DNA from: a virus
IMG/VR virus record: IMGVR_UViG_3300033273_000075
Coordinates: 1 to 24,386 of that record
DNA length: 24,386 nucleotides
Direction: 5' to 3' (one strand)
The notes below the pieces were generated by a model, which saw only the letters and a list, made by a program, of their open reading frames with translations, was not told the origin of the DNA and searched no databases. Shown here piece by piece: positions 1-6,600 of the stretch. Made by a program: the position numbers and the translations under genes. Each line of letters starts with the position of its first letter. The first letter of the stretch is position 1.

Positions 1-237
1 CGGCGTTTTAAACCGTGTCGGCCAGACTGCGCAAATGCGTTCTGGCGTGCTGTAATATAGGCTTTCCCGTGTACGCTTAAATCCGCCGCTTTCGTGGTGC
101 GCTTGACCTAAAAGGTGTGCTGCACGGTTAGGGGTCAAGTCATAGTGTTTGGCGATTGCACGGGCCGTATTTGGGCCAAACGCGCCATCCGCTGTAACCC
201 CACATCTGGTTTGCAAGGCTTTCATCGCATCACTCAT
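1..237 (-). CDS. Endolysin, GH19 (chitinase/lysozyme-like) family, N-terminal 79 aa; runs off the window
   Basis: The protein should cleave peptidoglycan at the end of infection. Residues 1-35 look like a short peptidoglycan-binding-type repeat (MKALQT..GVTADGAFGPNTARAI). Residues 40-53 carry AAHLLGQAHHESGGF, the active-site helix signature of GH19-type phage lysozymes, with Glu49 the probable catalytic acid. The C-terminal remainder lies beyond base 1. The start is set by an ideal GGAGG seven bases before the ATG at 237. That ATG overlaps the stop of the 30-aa gene upstream (ATGA), so the two are translationally coupled. It is the last visible gene of the lysis block, directly after the holin. 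The family call is by motif recognition; which bond is cut cannot be decided from this fragment. Confidence 0.8.
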   Translation of the reverse strand, partial: MSDAMKALQTRCGVTADGAFGPNTARAIAKHYDLTPNRAAHLLGQAHHESGGFKRTRESLYYSTPERICAVWPTRFKTP

Positions 238-326
238 TTTTTTGCCTCCAAATATAAACGCCAACAATTAACCAAAGTGTTCAGGCTAACCGCTGAAAAC
301 AACATGATCCACTGCCACATTTCCAT
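234..326 (-). CDS. 30-aa single-pass membrane peptide between holin and endolysin
   Basis: This is a 30-residue reading frame beginning MEMWQWIMLF, with one hydrophobic stretch (residues 4-24, rich in W, L, V, A) and a basic C-terminus (LEAKK). It is too short for normal gene calling. Its ATG shares a base with the TAA of the 3-TM holin (TAATG at 326-328), and its TGA overlaps the ATG of the endolysin (ATGA at 234-237). It therefore fills the gap exactly and is coupled on both sides. GGGGG lies about ten bases before its ATG. It may be a second holin, antiholin or pinholin-like peptide, or a leader whose translation sets endolysin expression. The function is inferred from position and hydropathy only. 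Confidence 0.55.
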   Translation of the reverse strand: MEMWQWIMLFSAVSLNTLVNCWRLYLEAKK

Positions 327-715
327 TACTTTTTACCCCCGAAAAACTTAGTGGCCGACCGCACGGCAAATGACGCTGATACGATCACGCCCAAGGTGTA
401 TTGATACCATTGCGGCATTATTTCCAACGCTGCAAACCCCTCTGCAACGACTGTACGACCCCATTCACCGGTGAACACTAGGATTAACGGAATGCTAAAG
501 AGAATGACAAGATATTCATCTTTCCAGCTAGACTGCGAACCTTGCGCCATAATGCGTTCCCAATCTGCAACCGATGTTTCCTTGGAAAGCATTATCTTTG
601 CTTTGGCTTCCGCTTCAGTCAGTTTTAGCTTTGCATCTGCCGCTTGTGCATCAGCCTTGCCTTTTAGCCAACCGCCGGCCAATTCAGTCAGCGGCCCTAT
701 CAACGCTTGTATCAT
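326..715 (-). CDS. Holin of the GTA 3-TM type
   Basis: This 129-aa protein probably permeabilises the inner membrane for lysis. The N-terminus (MIQALIGPLTELAGGWLKGK) is a hydrophobic or amphipathic helix. It is followed by a charged Ala/Lys/Glu-rich helix (about 21-50), then a conserved-looking W-rich segment (ADWERIMAQGSQSSWKDEY), and two clear membrane segments at about 68-86 and 103-121, ending in a basic GGKK tail. This layout matches the 'holin of 3TMs, for gene-transfer release' family (GTA_holin_3TM), seen in alphaproteobacterial phages and GTAs. Its ATG overlaps the preceding stop (ATGA at 712-715). The call rests on architecture and motif memory. Confidence 0.75.
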   Translation of the reverse strand: MIQALIGPLTELAGGWLKGKADAQAADAKLKLTEAEAKAKIMLSKETSVADWERIMAQGSQSSWKDEYLVILFSIPLILVFTGEWGRTVVAEGFAALEIMPQWYQYTLGVIVSASFAVRSATKFFGGKK

Positions 716-936
716 TCTGATTTGCTCCCAACGCTTGTTTTGCTTAAAGCAAAGTATGCCCCCACCAAGCCGCTTAAAGCGATGTATTGCGTCATCAGCA
801 CGCTTTCGGCACCGGCCATACGCTGTGGATCAATGATGGTTGCAATCGTTGTGATCATCATCATACCCAAGGCCGACCACGCCATACGACGTTTGTTCAC
901 TTGGTAAGCCATCTTGTCAGGTATCAATTCGTTCAT
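712..936 (-). CDS. Small two-TM membrane protein, probable holin partner
   Basis: This 74-aa protein starts MNELIPDKMAYQVNKRRMAW and has two hydrophobic stretches (about 19-37 and 47-65) separated by a short polar loop (DPQRMAGAES). The C-terminus is polar. The start at 936 has a good Shine-Dalgarno AAGGTG six bases upstream. It overlaps the 3-TM holin gene by 4 nt. Small two-pass membrane proteins next to holins are often second holins or antiholins. The positively charged N-terminus (NKRR) suggests an N-in orientation. No family is recognised with certainty. Confidence 0.7.
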   Translation of the reverse strand: MNELIPDKMAYQVNKRRMAWSALGMMMITTIATIIDPQRMAGAESVLMTQYIALSGLVGAYFALSKTSVGSKSE

Positions 937-1060
937 TGTAACACCTTTCTGCTATACGCTTGTCAGTCGTTATTATAACCACTTTCCCGTTTTTGTATAC
1001 ACACCACACATTTGGCTTAATTTCGATCAACTGCAAAACATGCGATTGCTTGGCCGGCAT
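917..1060 (-). CDS. 47-aa hypothetical protein overlapping two neighbours
   Basis: This small reading frame, missed by length filters, starts at the ATG at 1060 inside the 3' end of the 54-aa gene and ends at 917-919 inside the 5' end of the two-TM gene. It spans the apparent 80-bp gap between them. The protein begins MPAKQSHVLQLIEIK and continues with an aromatic/beta-like core (NVWCVYKNGKVVIITTDK) and a helix-like end (RIAERCYNERIDT). That looks like a small folded alpha/beta phage protein, not random translation. A GGAGG lies 12 bases upstream of the ATG, rather far, with a closer GGTGA. No function can be assigned. Confidence 0.5.
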   Translation of the reverse strand: MPAKQSHVLQLIEIKPNVWCVYKNGKVVIITTDKRIAERCYNERIDT

Positions 1061-1181
1061 TTTTCACCATGACCTCCGCTTTGGCCTTTGCTCTATTACA
1101 ATGTGCCTCTGTGCCGAATGCGCCTAGCTGATAATACTGAAATTGACCATCAATGAAACTAAGCCACACCAGCACAAACAT
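1017..1181 (-). CDS. 54-aa small protein with hydrophobic N-terminus
   Basis: This 54-aa frame begins MFVLVWLSFIDGQFQYYQLG, has an alpha-helical middle rich in Ala and Lys, and ends CFAVDRN. The hydrophobic N-terminus (residues 1-11) could be a short signal or membrane anchor, and two cysteines (28 and 48) might form a disulfide if exported. The ATG at 1181 overlaps the TGA of the upstream gene by one base (TGATG), so translation is coupled. The layout (anchor, glycine turn, C...A-rich helix, C) is one I associate with short proteins in lysis regions of marine phages. An Rz/Rz1-like role is only speculation. Confidence 0.6.
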   Translation of the reverse strand: MFVLVWLSFIDGQFQYYQLGAFGTEAHCNRAKAKAEVMVKNAGQAIACFAVDRN

Positions 1182-1657
1182 CACCAGCTACCCCTTGCGC
1201 GGCCGACTGCCCAGATGATGAAAAAAAGAACGCCACCGCTAACGAAAAACAAGGTTAGGCCGATTGCCCAATTTATTAGGTTGTCAATGAACTCTTGCTT
1301 TTTGTAAGCGGCTTCCTTGCGGATGCGCCTTTGTTCCGCCTCAATTCGCAAAATTTCATCCCAAGCCGATGGCCCATATACGAAAGAAATATGATCCTTA
1401 ATGGATTTTCGCATTTCGTCCATTTTGCGCTTTTGGTTCCAAATCAAGATCGCCGTTTCTTCATCCGAACCTTTAAACGTTTTTTCCCACCAAGGCGGGT
1501 TTTTCTGGCGTTCTTCTAGTTTGTTAAAGTCGGAAAAGGCTTGGCCCCACGTTGCAATCGTGTTGCCCATTTCTTGAATGTCTTTGCCCGTGGAAATAGC
1601 TGCCTTGATGGTCTTATAAGCACCTGTCGCCAATGCAACGCAACTAACGGGGTCCAT
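1181..1657 (-). CDS. Conserved phage protein with C-terminal membrane anchor
   Basis: This 158-aa protein starts MDPVSCVALATGAYKTIKAA. It has an N-terminal Ala/Gly-rich helix and a soluble charged middle with NPPWWEKTFKGSDEE (about 52-67) and YGPSAWDEILRIE (about 94-107). A lysine/arginine-rich helix follows, then a strong membrane segment (about 128-152, ending FFIIWAVG). The NPP...K.F.GS.E..A and YGP.AW.E...E pattern is one I recognise from hypothetical proteins in the lysis or virion-protein regions of marine podo- and siphoviruses. The function is unknown; an internal virion protein or lysis accessory are the main options. It lies 3 nt after the XhlA-like gene. Confidence 0.7.
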   Translation of the reverse strand: MDPVSCVALATGAYKTIKAAISTGKDIQEMGNTIATWGQAFSDFNKLEERQKNPPWWEKTFKGSDEETAILIWNQKRKMDEMRKSIKDHISFVYGPSAWDEILRIEAEQRRIRKEAAYKKQEFIDNLINWAIGLTLFFVSGGVLFFIIWAVGRARGSW

Positions 1658-1660
1658 CGG

Positions 1661-1852
1661 TCAGCCCATCTTTGTCAACACCGCCACAAGCATTGCGATG
1701 ATGGTTCCGGCGGCACCAATTAAAATGGTTTCAAGCCGCTTGATGCGGGTGAACACTTCCTTGAACTGAATGTGAACTTCCGTTTCCAGCTTTGTCACCC
1801 TTGGTTCAATACTGTCAATGCGCTTGTGCGCCTCTGCCGTTGTCCGTGCCAT
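1661..1852 (-). CDS. XhlA-like coiled-coil membrane protein (lysis accessory)
   Basis: This 63-aa protein has an N-terminal charged helix (residues 1-40) with a heptad-like pattern (AHKRIDSIEPRVTKLETEVHIQFKE, about 8-32). One membrane segment follows at about 44-60 (ILIGAAGTIIAMLVAVL). Coiled coil plus a single C-terminal TM is the layout of the XhlA/haemolysin-associated family, which assists holins. It sits between the Ig-like fibre gene and the other lysis-region membrane proteins. Family assignment is by architecture only; a small phage spanin-like or virion-associated membrane protein is also possible. Confidence 0.65.
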   Translation of the reverse strand: MARTTAEAHKRIDSIEPRVTKLETEVHIQFKEVFTRIKRLETILIGAAGTIIAMLVAVLTKMG

Positions 1853-1860
1853 CTTAACGC

Positions 1861-2187
1861 CTATGTAATATCATCTGTTATTTCAACGCGGATATAGCCG
1901 TTGTTGGGGAATGTCTCAATCGTGCCGTCTGAATAGGTAACTTCAAATTCCGCCTGATATGACCCCACTGTGTCTGTGTCAGCCGCCACCCAATTATATT
2001 GCACAATGCCAGTGGCTTCAGTCACGATTTGTGCCGTGCTATCTGTTGTGACCGTTGTTTTTCCGATTTCCCGCAAGTGAAACCGACAAGTTGCGCCTGT
2101 TAGGTCAACCGCATCGCCGCTGCCGTTTTCTAGTGCGGCACGCAATGACGGCACCGTGTCATTTTGCTTGATATAAAACGTAGACAT
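1861..2187 (-). CDS. BppU N-terminal-like Ig-fold baseplate/fibre protein
   Basis: This 108-aa all-beta protein begins MSTFYIKQNDTVPSLRAALENG and contains VDLTGATCRFHLRE, GIVQYNWVAADTDTVGSYQAEFEVTYSDG and IETFPNNGYIRVEI. This is the signature of the phage BppU_N/DUF2479 domain, an Ig-like module used in baseplate-associated or fibre proteins. It here stands alone instead of being the head of a longer protein. The gene follows the repeat-protein gene directly (stop at 2188, start at 2187), suggesting that the two products assemble together. The role (connector or decoration of fibres) is inference. Confidence 0.75.
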   Translation of the reverse strand: MSTFYIKQNDTVPSLRAALENGSGDAVDLTGATCRFHLREIGKTTVTTDSTAQIVTEATGIVQYNWVAADTDTVGSYQAEFEVTYSDGTIETFPNNGYIRVEITDDIT

Positions 2188-3441
2188 TTATGCGGCCTCA
2201 TTATTTGCGTTTACAAGTATAGCATTATTTGGCTGATCTTGCGATAGGGTTGCGGCATTTGCAACATCGGCATATTCAAACCGTCTGGCGCGTCCGGCTG
2301 ATAGCGCGGCATCCTGACCGGTGACCGTGTAAACCTCGACGCCCTGAATGACAAGGAAATTGGCTAGGCCAGCAACTTGACCGGTAAGCGTAAATTGACC
2401 CGCTGCCGCCGGTAGCGTCAAAACAGGTTCCAAACGGACGGTTTCAGTTGTTATCGTAAACGTGCCGGTTCCAGCCGTTAAGACTTCCGTTTCAATGAAA
2501 CTGTTGTCTTGTTCAGTGACCGTGAATGAACCAGTGCCACCAAGCAAATATTTGTTGACCTTCAAGGCCGCATCTTCAGCACCAAAGGTAAATGAACCAA
2601 GTTCAGCAACAAAATTATCGCTTACGTCAAAGTTAATATCCTGACCGGTTAGCGTAAACGAGCCATTGTCAGCCCCTAGCACTTCGGCAAGTTGGAATGC
2701 CACATCTTGACCAGTTAGGACAAATGACCCGTTGCCCACGCCGCGCACAACGTCAACATCGGTATCAGGGAATGAAAGGCTAAATGAACCTTCATCAGTG
2801 ATCACCGCATAACCACGGTTGAACGTGACGTCCTGACCTGTCAGCGTGAATGACCCCTGACCGCCATCAACTATGACCTCTGGGAATAAGTCGGCATCCT
2901 GACCAGTTAGCGTGAATGACGCTTGGCCGGCAATGCGGTTCAATGTTGTGTTGGCGGCTTGTCCTGTTAGTGCATAGCTTTCTGCACCGGCCAGCATAGT
3001 GACGCCAAAGATGTTGGCTTGACCAGTTAGCGTAAATGATCCATTTGCCGCGTCTAGGTGGTGCTTGAAGCCGTTTGATTGGCCAGTAAGCGTAAATGTT
3101 CCTTCGTCGGCAACCTTGCTGATTGCTTTGGCGGCATCCTGTTCCGTGATGATATATGTGCCGTGCGAAATCTCTAGCGCACGGGTCAGCCCAAAGTCGG
3201 CATCCTGACCGGTTAGGCTGAATGTGCCGTTGACCGCCGTGATCGGACGGGTTGCGCCAATGTCGGCGTCTTGACCGGTTAAAGTAAACGCGGCTTCATC
3301 AGCGGTGACTTTAGGGGTAAATGTTAGCCCAACATCTTGGCCAGTAAGCGTGAAGGAACCGGCATTGACCGCCAATTCATATTCCTGAACACCAACATCA
3401 TCAGCTAGTGGTGCCGCTGCTATGGGGCCAAATGCCAGCAT
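2188..3441 (-). CDS. Tandem-repeat fibre-like protein, about 17 repeats of ~21 aa
   Basis: This 417-aa protein is built almost wholly of a 20-22 residue repeat with consensus G-S-F-T-L-T-G-Q-D-A followed by a variable 6-10 residue stretch. I count about 17 units between residues 22 and 395; a few have diverged cores (for example TYIITEQDA, FSLSFPDTD, FTFGAEDAA). The regular Thr/Ser/Gly/Phe pattern suggests stacked beta-strands, as in beta-solenoid or collagen-like phage fibres. The C-terminal 20 residues (about 398-417) are non-repetitive. Neighbours are a tail fibre assembly chaperone upstream and a BppU-like Ig protein downstream, which fits a virion surface fibre. Repeat number could change by recombination. 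The molecular function is unknown. Confidence 0.75.
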   Translation of the reverse strand: MLAFGPIAAAPLADDVGVQEYELAVNAGSFTLTGQDVGLTFTPKVTADEAAFTLTGQDADIGATRPITAVNGTFSLTGQDADFGLTRALEISHGTYIITEQDAAKAISKVADEGTFTLTGQSNGFKHHLDAANGSFTLTGQANIFGVTMLAGAESYALTGQAANTTLNRIAGQASFTLTGQDADLFPEVIVDGGQGSFTLTGQDVTFNRGYAVITDEGSFSLSFPDTDVDVVRGVGNGSFVLTGQDVAFQLAEVLGADNGSFTLTGQDINFDVSDNFVAELGSFTFGAEDAALKVNKYLLGGTGSFTVTEQDNSFIETEVLTAGTGTFTITTETVRLEPVLTLPAAAGQFTLTGQVAGLANFLVIQGVEVYTVTGQDAALSAGRARRFEYADVANAATLSQDQPNNAILVNANNEAA

Positions 3442-3452
3442 GGTTTATCCCC

Positions 3453-3923
3453 TTATGGCTTGGTTGGCCAATCGCTATCAGTTAAATTCGGCCAGTTATC
3501 ATTCGTCGGCAAGTCACGCAAGTTTTGACGGTAGGTAGCCCAAGCTGTTTTATCTTCGTTGGAAAGTGGGCTATCGTTCATCTGCGTCCAGTCGGATTGT
3601 CCCAAAAGAATATTGCGCTTTACACGGTTTTCACTTGCTTTTTCAATATTGAAAGTCGCCGTTTCGTCAGCCGTTTTGTTTGCCACCGACCAACCTAATG
3701 TCCAACTTCCATCAACCAATGTTGGGGTTTCATTTTTGACGGCACTTTGTGCGCTTTCATCAATGTTTGGCATATCTGTTCTGACAACAGGATAAATGCC
3801 ATAATCCTGTAGCATACTATCAGGAATTACCTTTGGGAATGATGTATTAGGATAATCACGAATTAACTGCCCAATAGAATAAGGGTATATATCAACCGTG
3901 CCGTTTGTGACTTTAACATACAT
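3453..3923 (-). CDS. Tail fibre assembly chaperone-like protein (copy 2)
   Basis: This 156-aa protein's C-terminal 55 residues (RVKRNILLGQSDWTQMNDSP...WATYRQNLRDLP...WPTKP) match the phage tail assembly chaperone family usually annotated Phage_tail_APC/DUF4376. The hallmarks are R..R...L...DWTQ, L....K..W..YR..LRDLP and a terminal WP.KP. The N-terminal 90 residues (MYVKVTNGTVDIYPYSIGQL) resemble the beta domain commonly fused to it. It probably helps fold or attach the adjacent fibres. It is paralogous in its C-terminus to the protein at 6226-6600 but has a different N-terminal domain. Confidence 0.75.
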   Translation of the reverse strand: MYVKVTNGTVDIYPYSIGQLIRDYPNTSFPKVIPDSMLQDYGIYPVVRTDMPNIDESAQSAVKNETPTLVDGSWTLGWSVANKTADETATFNIEKASENRVKRNILLGQSDWTQMNDSPLSNEDKTAWATYRQNLRDLPTNDNWPNLTDSDWPTKP

Positions 3924-3946
3924 ATTTGATTTCCTTCATATGCTAA

Positions 3947-4711
3947 TTATGTGAATGCCCCGACTTCACCGCCATCTGTTGCCGAACCAGAATTATAGAC
4001 AGTAAAATTACCAGCCGACCCCAAATTGTCCCCGAGATTAGAAACGCCAGCGGTATGATCCATTTTGAGATATACCAACGGTTGTGAACCAGTTACGTTT
4101 GAACCATCATCCCCTAAATCAACAGGCTTGTTGTCGCTGTCATAAAACTTAGCGCGATTTGATGCTTGGCTGAGATCAATATAACTATCATCAATAAACA
4201 GTTCAGCCATTGATCCGTTATAATTGCTATAAACAGATGACCCGCCTATCCGCGTATCAATTCGACCTGTTGTCCATGGGATAGTTCCGCTTGTCTTACT
4301 TGGCCCCTGACTTACACCGTTCAAATAAACATAAGCAGAAGTTCCATTCCAACTTCCCACCCAATGATTCCATTGACCGTCATCAGTTGAATTGGTGTCA
4401 GTGCTTTTCGCCATAAGTATTGAGCCTGACCAAGTATTAAGATCAAAGCCTGTAGCTTCAGACGAATTTTGCTGTAAATAAAAAGCTGGGTAAGCCCCAT
4501 ATTGACCATTCATTGCTTGGTGAACTAATGCGCCGCCGTTTGATGAACTATCCTTTTTAAACCAAAGGGACATTGTGAAATTGCCGCCATCAGCCCGTAA
4601 TGGTGTTGAGCGATCAAGGTAAGTGCTTCCATTTAAATCAACTCCGTTTGCAACATATGCACCACCCAGCGCACCCGCCGCACCTTGCATAACTAACTTA
4701 CTAGATGACAT
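3947..4711 (-). CDS. LamG/concanavalin A-like lectin domain tail protein
   Basis: This 254-aa protein probably binds host surface glycans. Residues 20-170 have the laminin-G/ConA-like jelly-roll pattern: YVANGVDLNGSTYLDRSTPL, then GGNFTMSLWFKKDSS, then GQWNHWVGSWNG and SAYVYLNGVSQGP. The later FYDSDNKPVDLGDDGS..GSQPLVYLKMD stretch (about 188-218) is a pattern I associate with this lectin domain in marine phage tail proteins. Base use looks more A/T-rich than in the neighbouring genes, hinting at recent exchange. It lies 3 nt from the Mtd-like fibre gene and is followed by a fibre chaperone gene. Confidence 0.75.
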   Translation of the reverse strand: MSSSKLVMQGAAGALGGAYVANGVDLNGSTYLDRSTPLRADGGNFTMSLWFKKDSSSNGGALVHQAMNGQYGAYPAFYLQQNSSEATGFDLNTWSGSILMAKSTDTNSTDDGQWNHWVGSWNGTSAYVYLNGVSQGPSKTSGTIPWTTGRIDTRIGGSSVYSNYNGSMAELFIDDSYIDLSQASNRAKFYDSDNKPVDLGDDGSNVTGSQPLVYLKMDHTAGVSNLGDNLGSAGNFTVYNSGSATDGGEVGAFT

Positions 4712-4714
4712 GCC

Positions 4715-5365
4715 TTACCCCATCGCCTGACCAAGAACAAACCCGTAGTATGTAGTCCCGCCATCAATCGTAATGAAGCCGAAAATATCAACCCCATCAT
4801 TTGTGGTTGTCAGCGTTGGCGCAGTTGCCGCATTCCAATCTACGCTTGTCGGCCAAGTGATTGTTCTTGCCGTTGATCCTTGGATAACCTTAAGAATGAA
4901 ACAAGATGCGCGGCCTGATGCGGCTGGATTGCTAAATGTATAAGTGACGTTTTCAGTCAAGTCATGTTCAAACACATTACCATCACGCAAGTTAATTGTC
5001 GCCGCATTTGAACTTGATGTGATTGATGTGACTTCCTCAATCGTGCCATTGTCAAAGCTAACGACGCCATTGCTGTCAGCCGTGACAACTTTGCTTGCCT
5101 CCGACAAACCTTCAGTGGTTACGTCAAGACGGTTTACATCAGCAAGTGCGCCCGTAAACCCGTCTAGCACGTTCAATTCGGCGGCGGTTGCTGTGATTGC
5201 GGATAAATCGGAAAGCTGCCTGACTAATGGAAAACCGCCAGCCGTTGAGCCATCATGCACAACGACAACATCTTTGTCCGTATCAACTGTGATTTCACCA
5301 ACGGCACCCGTAAATGTACTATGTTCACTTGTCGTGCCGCGTCTAAATTGAACCTGTTTTGCCAT
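4715..5365 (-). CDS. Tail fibre protein with Mtd-type N-terminal domain
   Basis: This 216-aa protein's N-terminal 45 residues (QVQFRRGTTSEHSTFTGAVG then EITVDTDKDVVVVHDGSTAGG) match the N-terminal domain of the Bordetella phage major tropism determinant family (Mtd_N), which mounts receptor-binding proteins on tail fibres. The middle contains TATAAELNVLDGFTG, a linker-like repeat common in marine phage fibres. The C-terminal 90 residues form a beta-rich domain (NVTYTFSNPAASGRASCFIL). No C-type lectin domain, template repeat or reverse transcriptase is visible, so diversification by a retroelement is not suggested. Its start abuts the end of the gene at 5365-5730. Confidence 0.75.
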   Translation of the reverse strand: MAKQVQFRRGTTSEHSTFTGAVGEITVDTDKDVVVVHDGSTAGGFPLVRQLSDLSAITATAAELNVLDGFTGALADVNRLDVTTEGLSEASKVVTADSNGVVSFDNGTIEEVTSITSSSNAATINLRDGNVFEHDLTENVTYTFSNPAASGRASCFILKVIQGSTARTITWPTSVDWNAATAPTLTTTNDGVDIFGFITIDGGTTYYGFVLGQAMG

Positions 5366-5730
5366 TATGCTAACGCTCCATAGTCATCTTGATTGTCTAC
5401 CGTTCCAGTGATCAGGCCATAATCTTCATCTTGAAATAAATCTTCAGCCGCCGCCGTGATCATGACATAAGCTGAACCAGATAAATTTATGGCCGCATCT
5501 GAATTATTGCTTTCGCTTACTGTGCGTGAAAGCGTTGTGCCGCTTGCGGTATATGTCCCGCTGCCGATTTCCCAATTGCTACCATCTTCAATCAGATAGC
5601 GCACAATATCGCCATCAGAAACACCCCCGTCGGCAAAAGACTGATAACCAGTTTCAGCCGATCCAAGGGTGATTGTGCCGGTTCCTGTTGTCGCCGTGGC
5701 AACCTTTACGCGATTTGCTAGAACGACCAT
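5365..5730 (-). CDS. Small beta-rich phage tail/fibre structural protein
   Basis: This 121-aa protein begins [20 protein letters not shown] and contains [41 protein letters not shown] and a short C-terminal tail ([12 protein letters not shown]). This combination recurs in hypothetical structural proteins of marine and alphaproteobacterial phages encoded next to tail fibres. The fold looks all-beta. The exact role (fibre hub or adaptor) is unknown. The start at 5730 lies 8 nt downstream of the previous gene's stop, and its stop overlaps the next start by one base. Confidence 0.7.
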   Translation of the reverse strand: MVVLANRVKVATATTGTGTITLGSAETGYQSFADGGVSDGDIVRYLIEDGSNWEIGSGTYTASGTTLSRTVSESNNSDAAINLSGSAYVMITAAAEDLFQDEDYGLITGTVDNQDDYGALA

Positions 5731-5738
5731 GCGTCACC

Positions 5739-6176
5739 TTATGCGATTTGTAGAACACCATTTGCTGCGCTGAAGTCTACTGTAAGACTGTCGCCATCGT
5801 TTAGCGTCAATGATGAACCATAATCATAATAACCAATCAACGGGTCAGCCGGTGTGGTTACTGTGTCATTGTAGATGTAGACATAACGGAACGGGCCAGT
5901 TGAACCGCCTGATGATGTTAGCGTAATATCCGCCAAAACTAGCTTATATGTGCCAGATGTTTGGCTAGATGATGATGTTGTCACGTTGCGTGATGAAAGA
6001 TTTGTATAAGCCACTTCAGTCACGTTGCCCAATATACCATTGCCATCGGCTGATGGGTCAGATGTTTCAGATGATGGGGCTGTGTTTGATAGTGCTACAA
6101 CGACTTGATCGCTTTCTAAGTCCATATTATGAACCGCGTTCTTAACGAAATCGTTTACTTTGTTAAAGGTTGCCAT
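5739..6176 (-). CDS. Beta-rich phage tail appendage protein
   Basis: This 145-aa protein starts MATFNKVNDFVKNAVHNMDLESDQ. It has a Ser/Thr-rich beta-strand body (LSSRNVTTSSSSQTSGTYKL, PFRYVYIYNDTVTTPADPLI, GYYDYGSSLTLNDGDSLTVD). The pattern resembles marine phage structural proteins that describe a field-like strand, a display strand and a terminal beta hairpin. The ATG at 6176 has GGAG eight bases upstream. It begins the fibre cassette after the first assembly chaperone. No catalytic motif is visible; the role is inferred from position and low-complexity virion-like composition. Confidence 0.7.
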   Translation of the reverse strand: MATFNKVNDFVKNAVHNMDLESDQVVVALSNTAPSSETSDPSADGNGILGNVTEVAYTNLSSRNVTTSSSSQTSGTYKLVLADITLTSSGGSTGPFRYVYIYNDTVTTPADPLIGYYDYGSSLTLNDGDSLTVDFSAANGVLQIA

Positions 6177-6225
6177 ATTACGAACTCCGTAGTTTTAAGC
6201 ATATGCACACGCATTCTAGCGCATT

Positions 6226-6600
6226 TTAGGTTGGTTTACTAGGCCAAGTTGGGTTTCTGGGGTCGGTCGTGTTTGACGGCAAGGCACGCAACGCGCTTCT
6301 GTAATCCCGCCATTCTTGCTTTTTAGCATCTGTTAAAGGCGCATCACCGGCTTGCGTCCAATCGCAATCTGTCAAATAACCGTTGCGACGGTTGCGCAAT
6401 TCTATCCATGCACGGTCAATGTCCACTTGATCAATGTCGGTTTGCGACTTTCTAACCGGTGAACCGTCAACAATCGTGTATTCTTTTGCTGGATATTCGC
6501 CGGCAATGCATGGTTGATGAAGGTGCAATTCATCTGCACGCCCATCAAACGTATATTGGACCTGTCCGCTATCCGCGTCATATTTTGTGTATCGTGTCAT
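6226..6600 (-). CDS. Tail fibre assembly chaperone-like protein (copy 1)
   Basis: This 124-aa protein's residues 66-124 (ELRNRRNGYLTDCDWTQAGD then APLTDAKKQEWRDYRSALRA and a terminal WPSKP) carry the Phage_tail_APC hallmarks DWTQ, PLT, K..W..YR..LR.LP and WP.KP. The N-terminal part (TRYTKYDADSGQVQYTFDGR) is a beta domain typical of such proteins. It starts 4 nt before the J gene stop. It is likely an assembly helper for the J-type fibre or the fibres that follow. It shares its C-terminal domain with the protein at 3453-3923. Confidence 0.75.
   Translation of the reverse strand: MTRYTKYDADSGQVQYTFDGRADELHLHQPCIAGEYPAKEYTIVDGSPVRKSQTDIDQVDIDRAWIELRNRRNGYLTDCDWTQAGDAPLTDAKKQEWRDYRSALRALPSNTTDPRNPTWPSKPT

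Noticed and set aside
2188-3441. CRISPR-like or transposon-like repeat array
   Set aside because: The DNA repeats are in frame, diverged and encode a continuous repeat protein with no unique spacers.
4944-5351. Plus-strand 135-aa frame and other long plus-strand frames (for example 471-836, 6871-7254, 15435-15806)
   Set aside because: They are antisense to well-supported genes, lack ribosome sites and have unlikely composition. No plus-strand gene is convincing in this window.
4715-5365. Diversity-generating retroelement acting on the Mtd-like fibre
   Set aside because: Only the N-terminal Mtd domain is similar. No reverse transcriptase, accessory gene or template/variable repeat pair is seen in the window.
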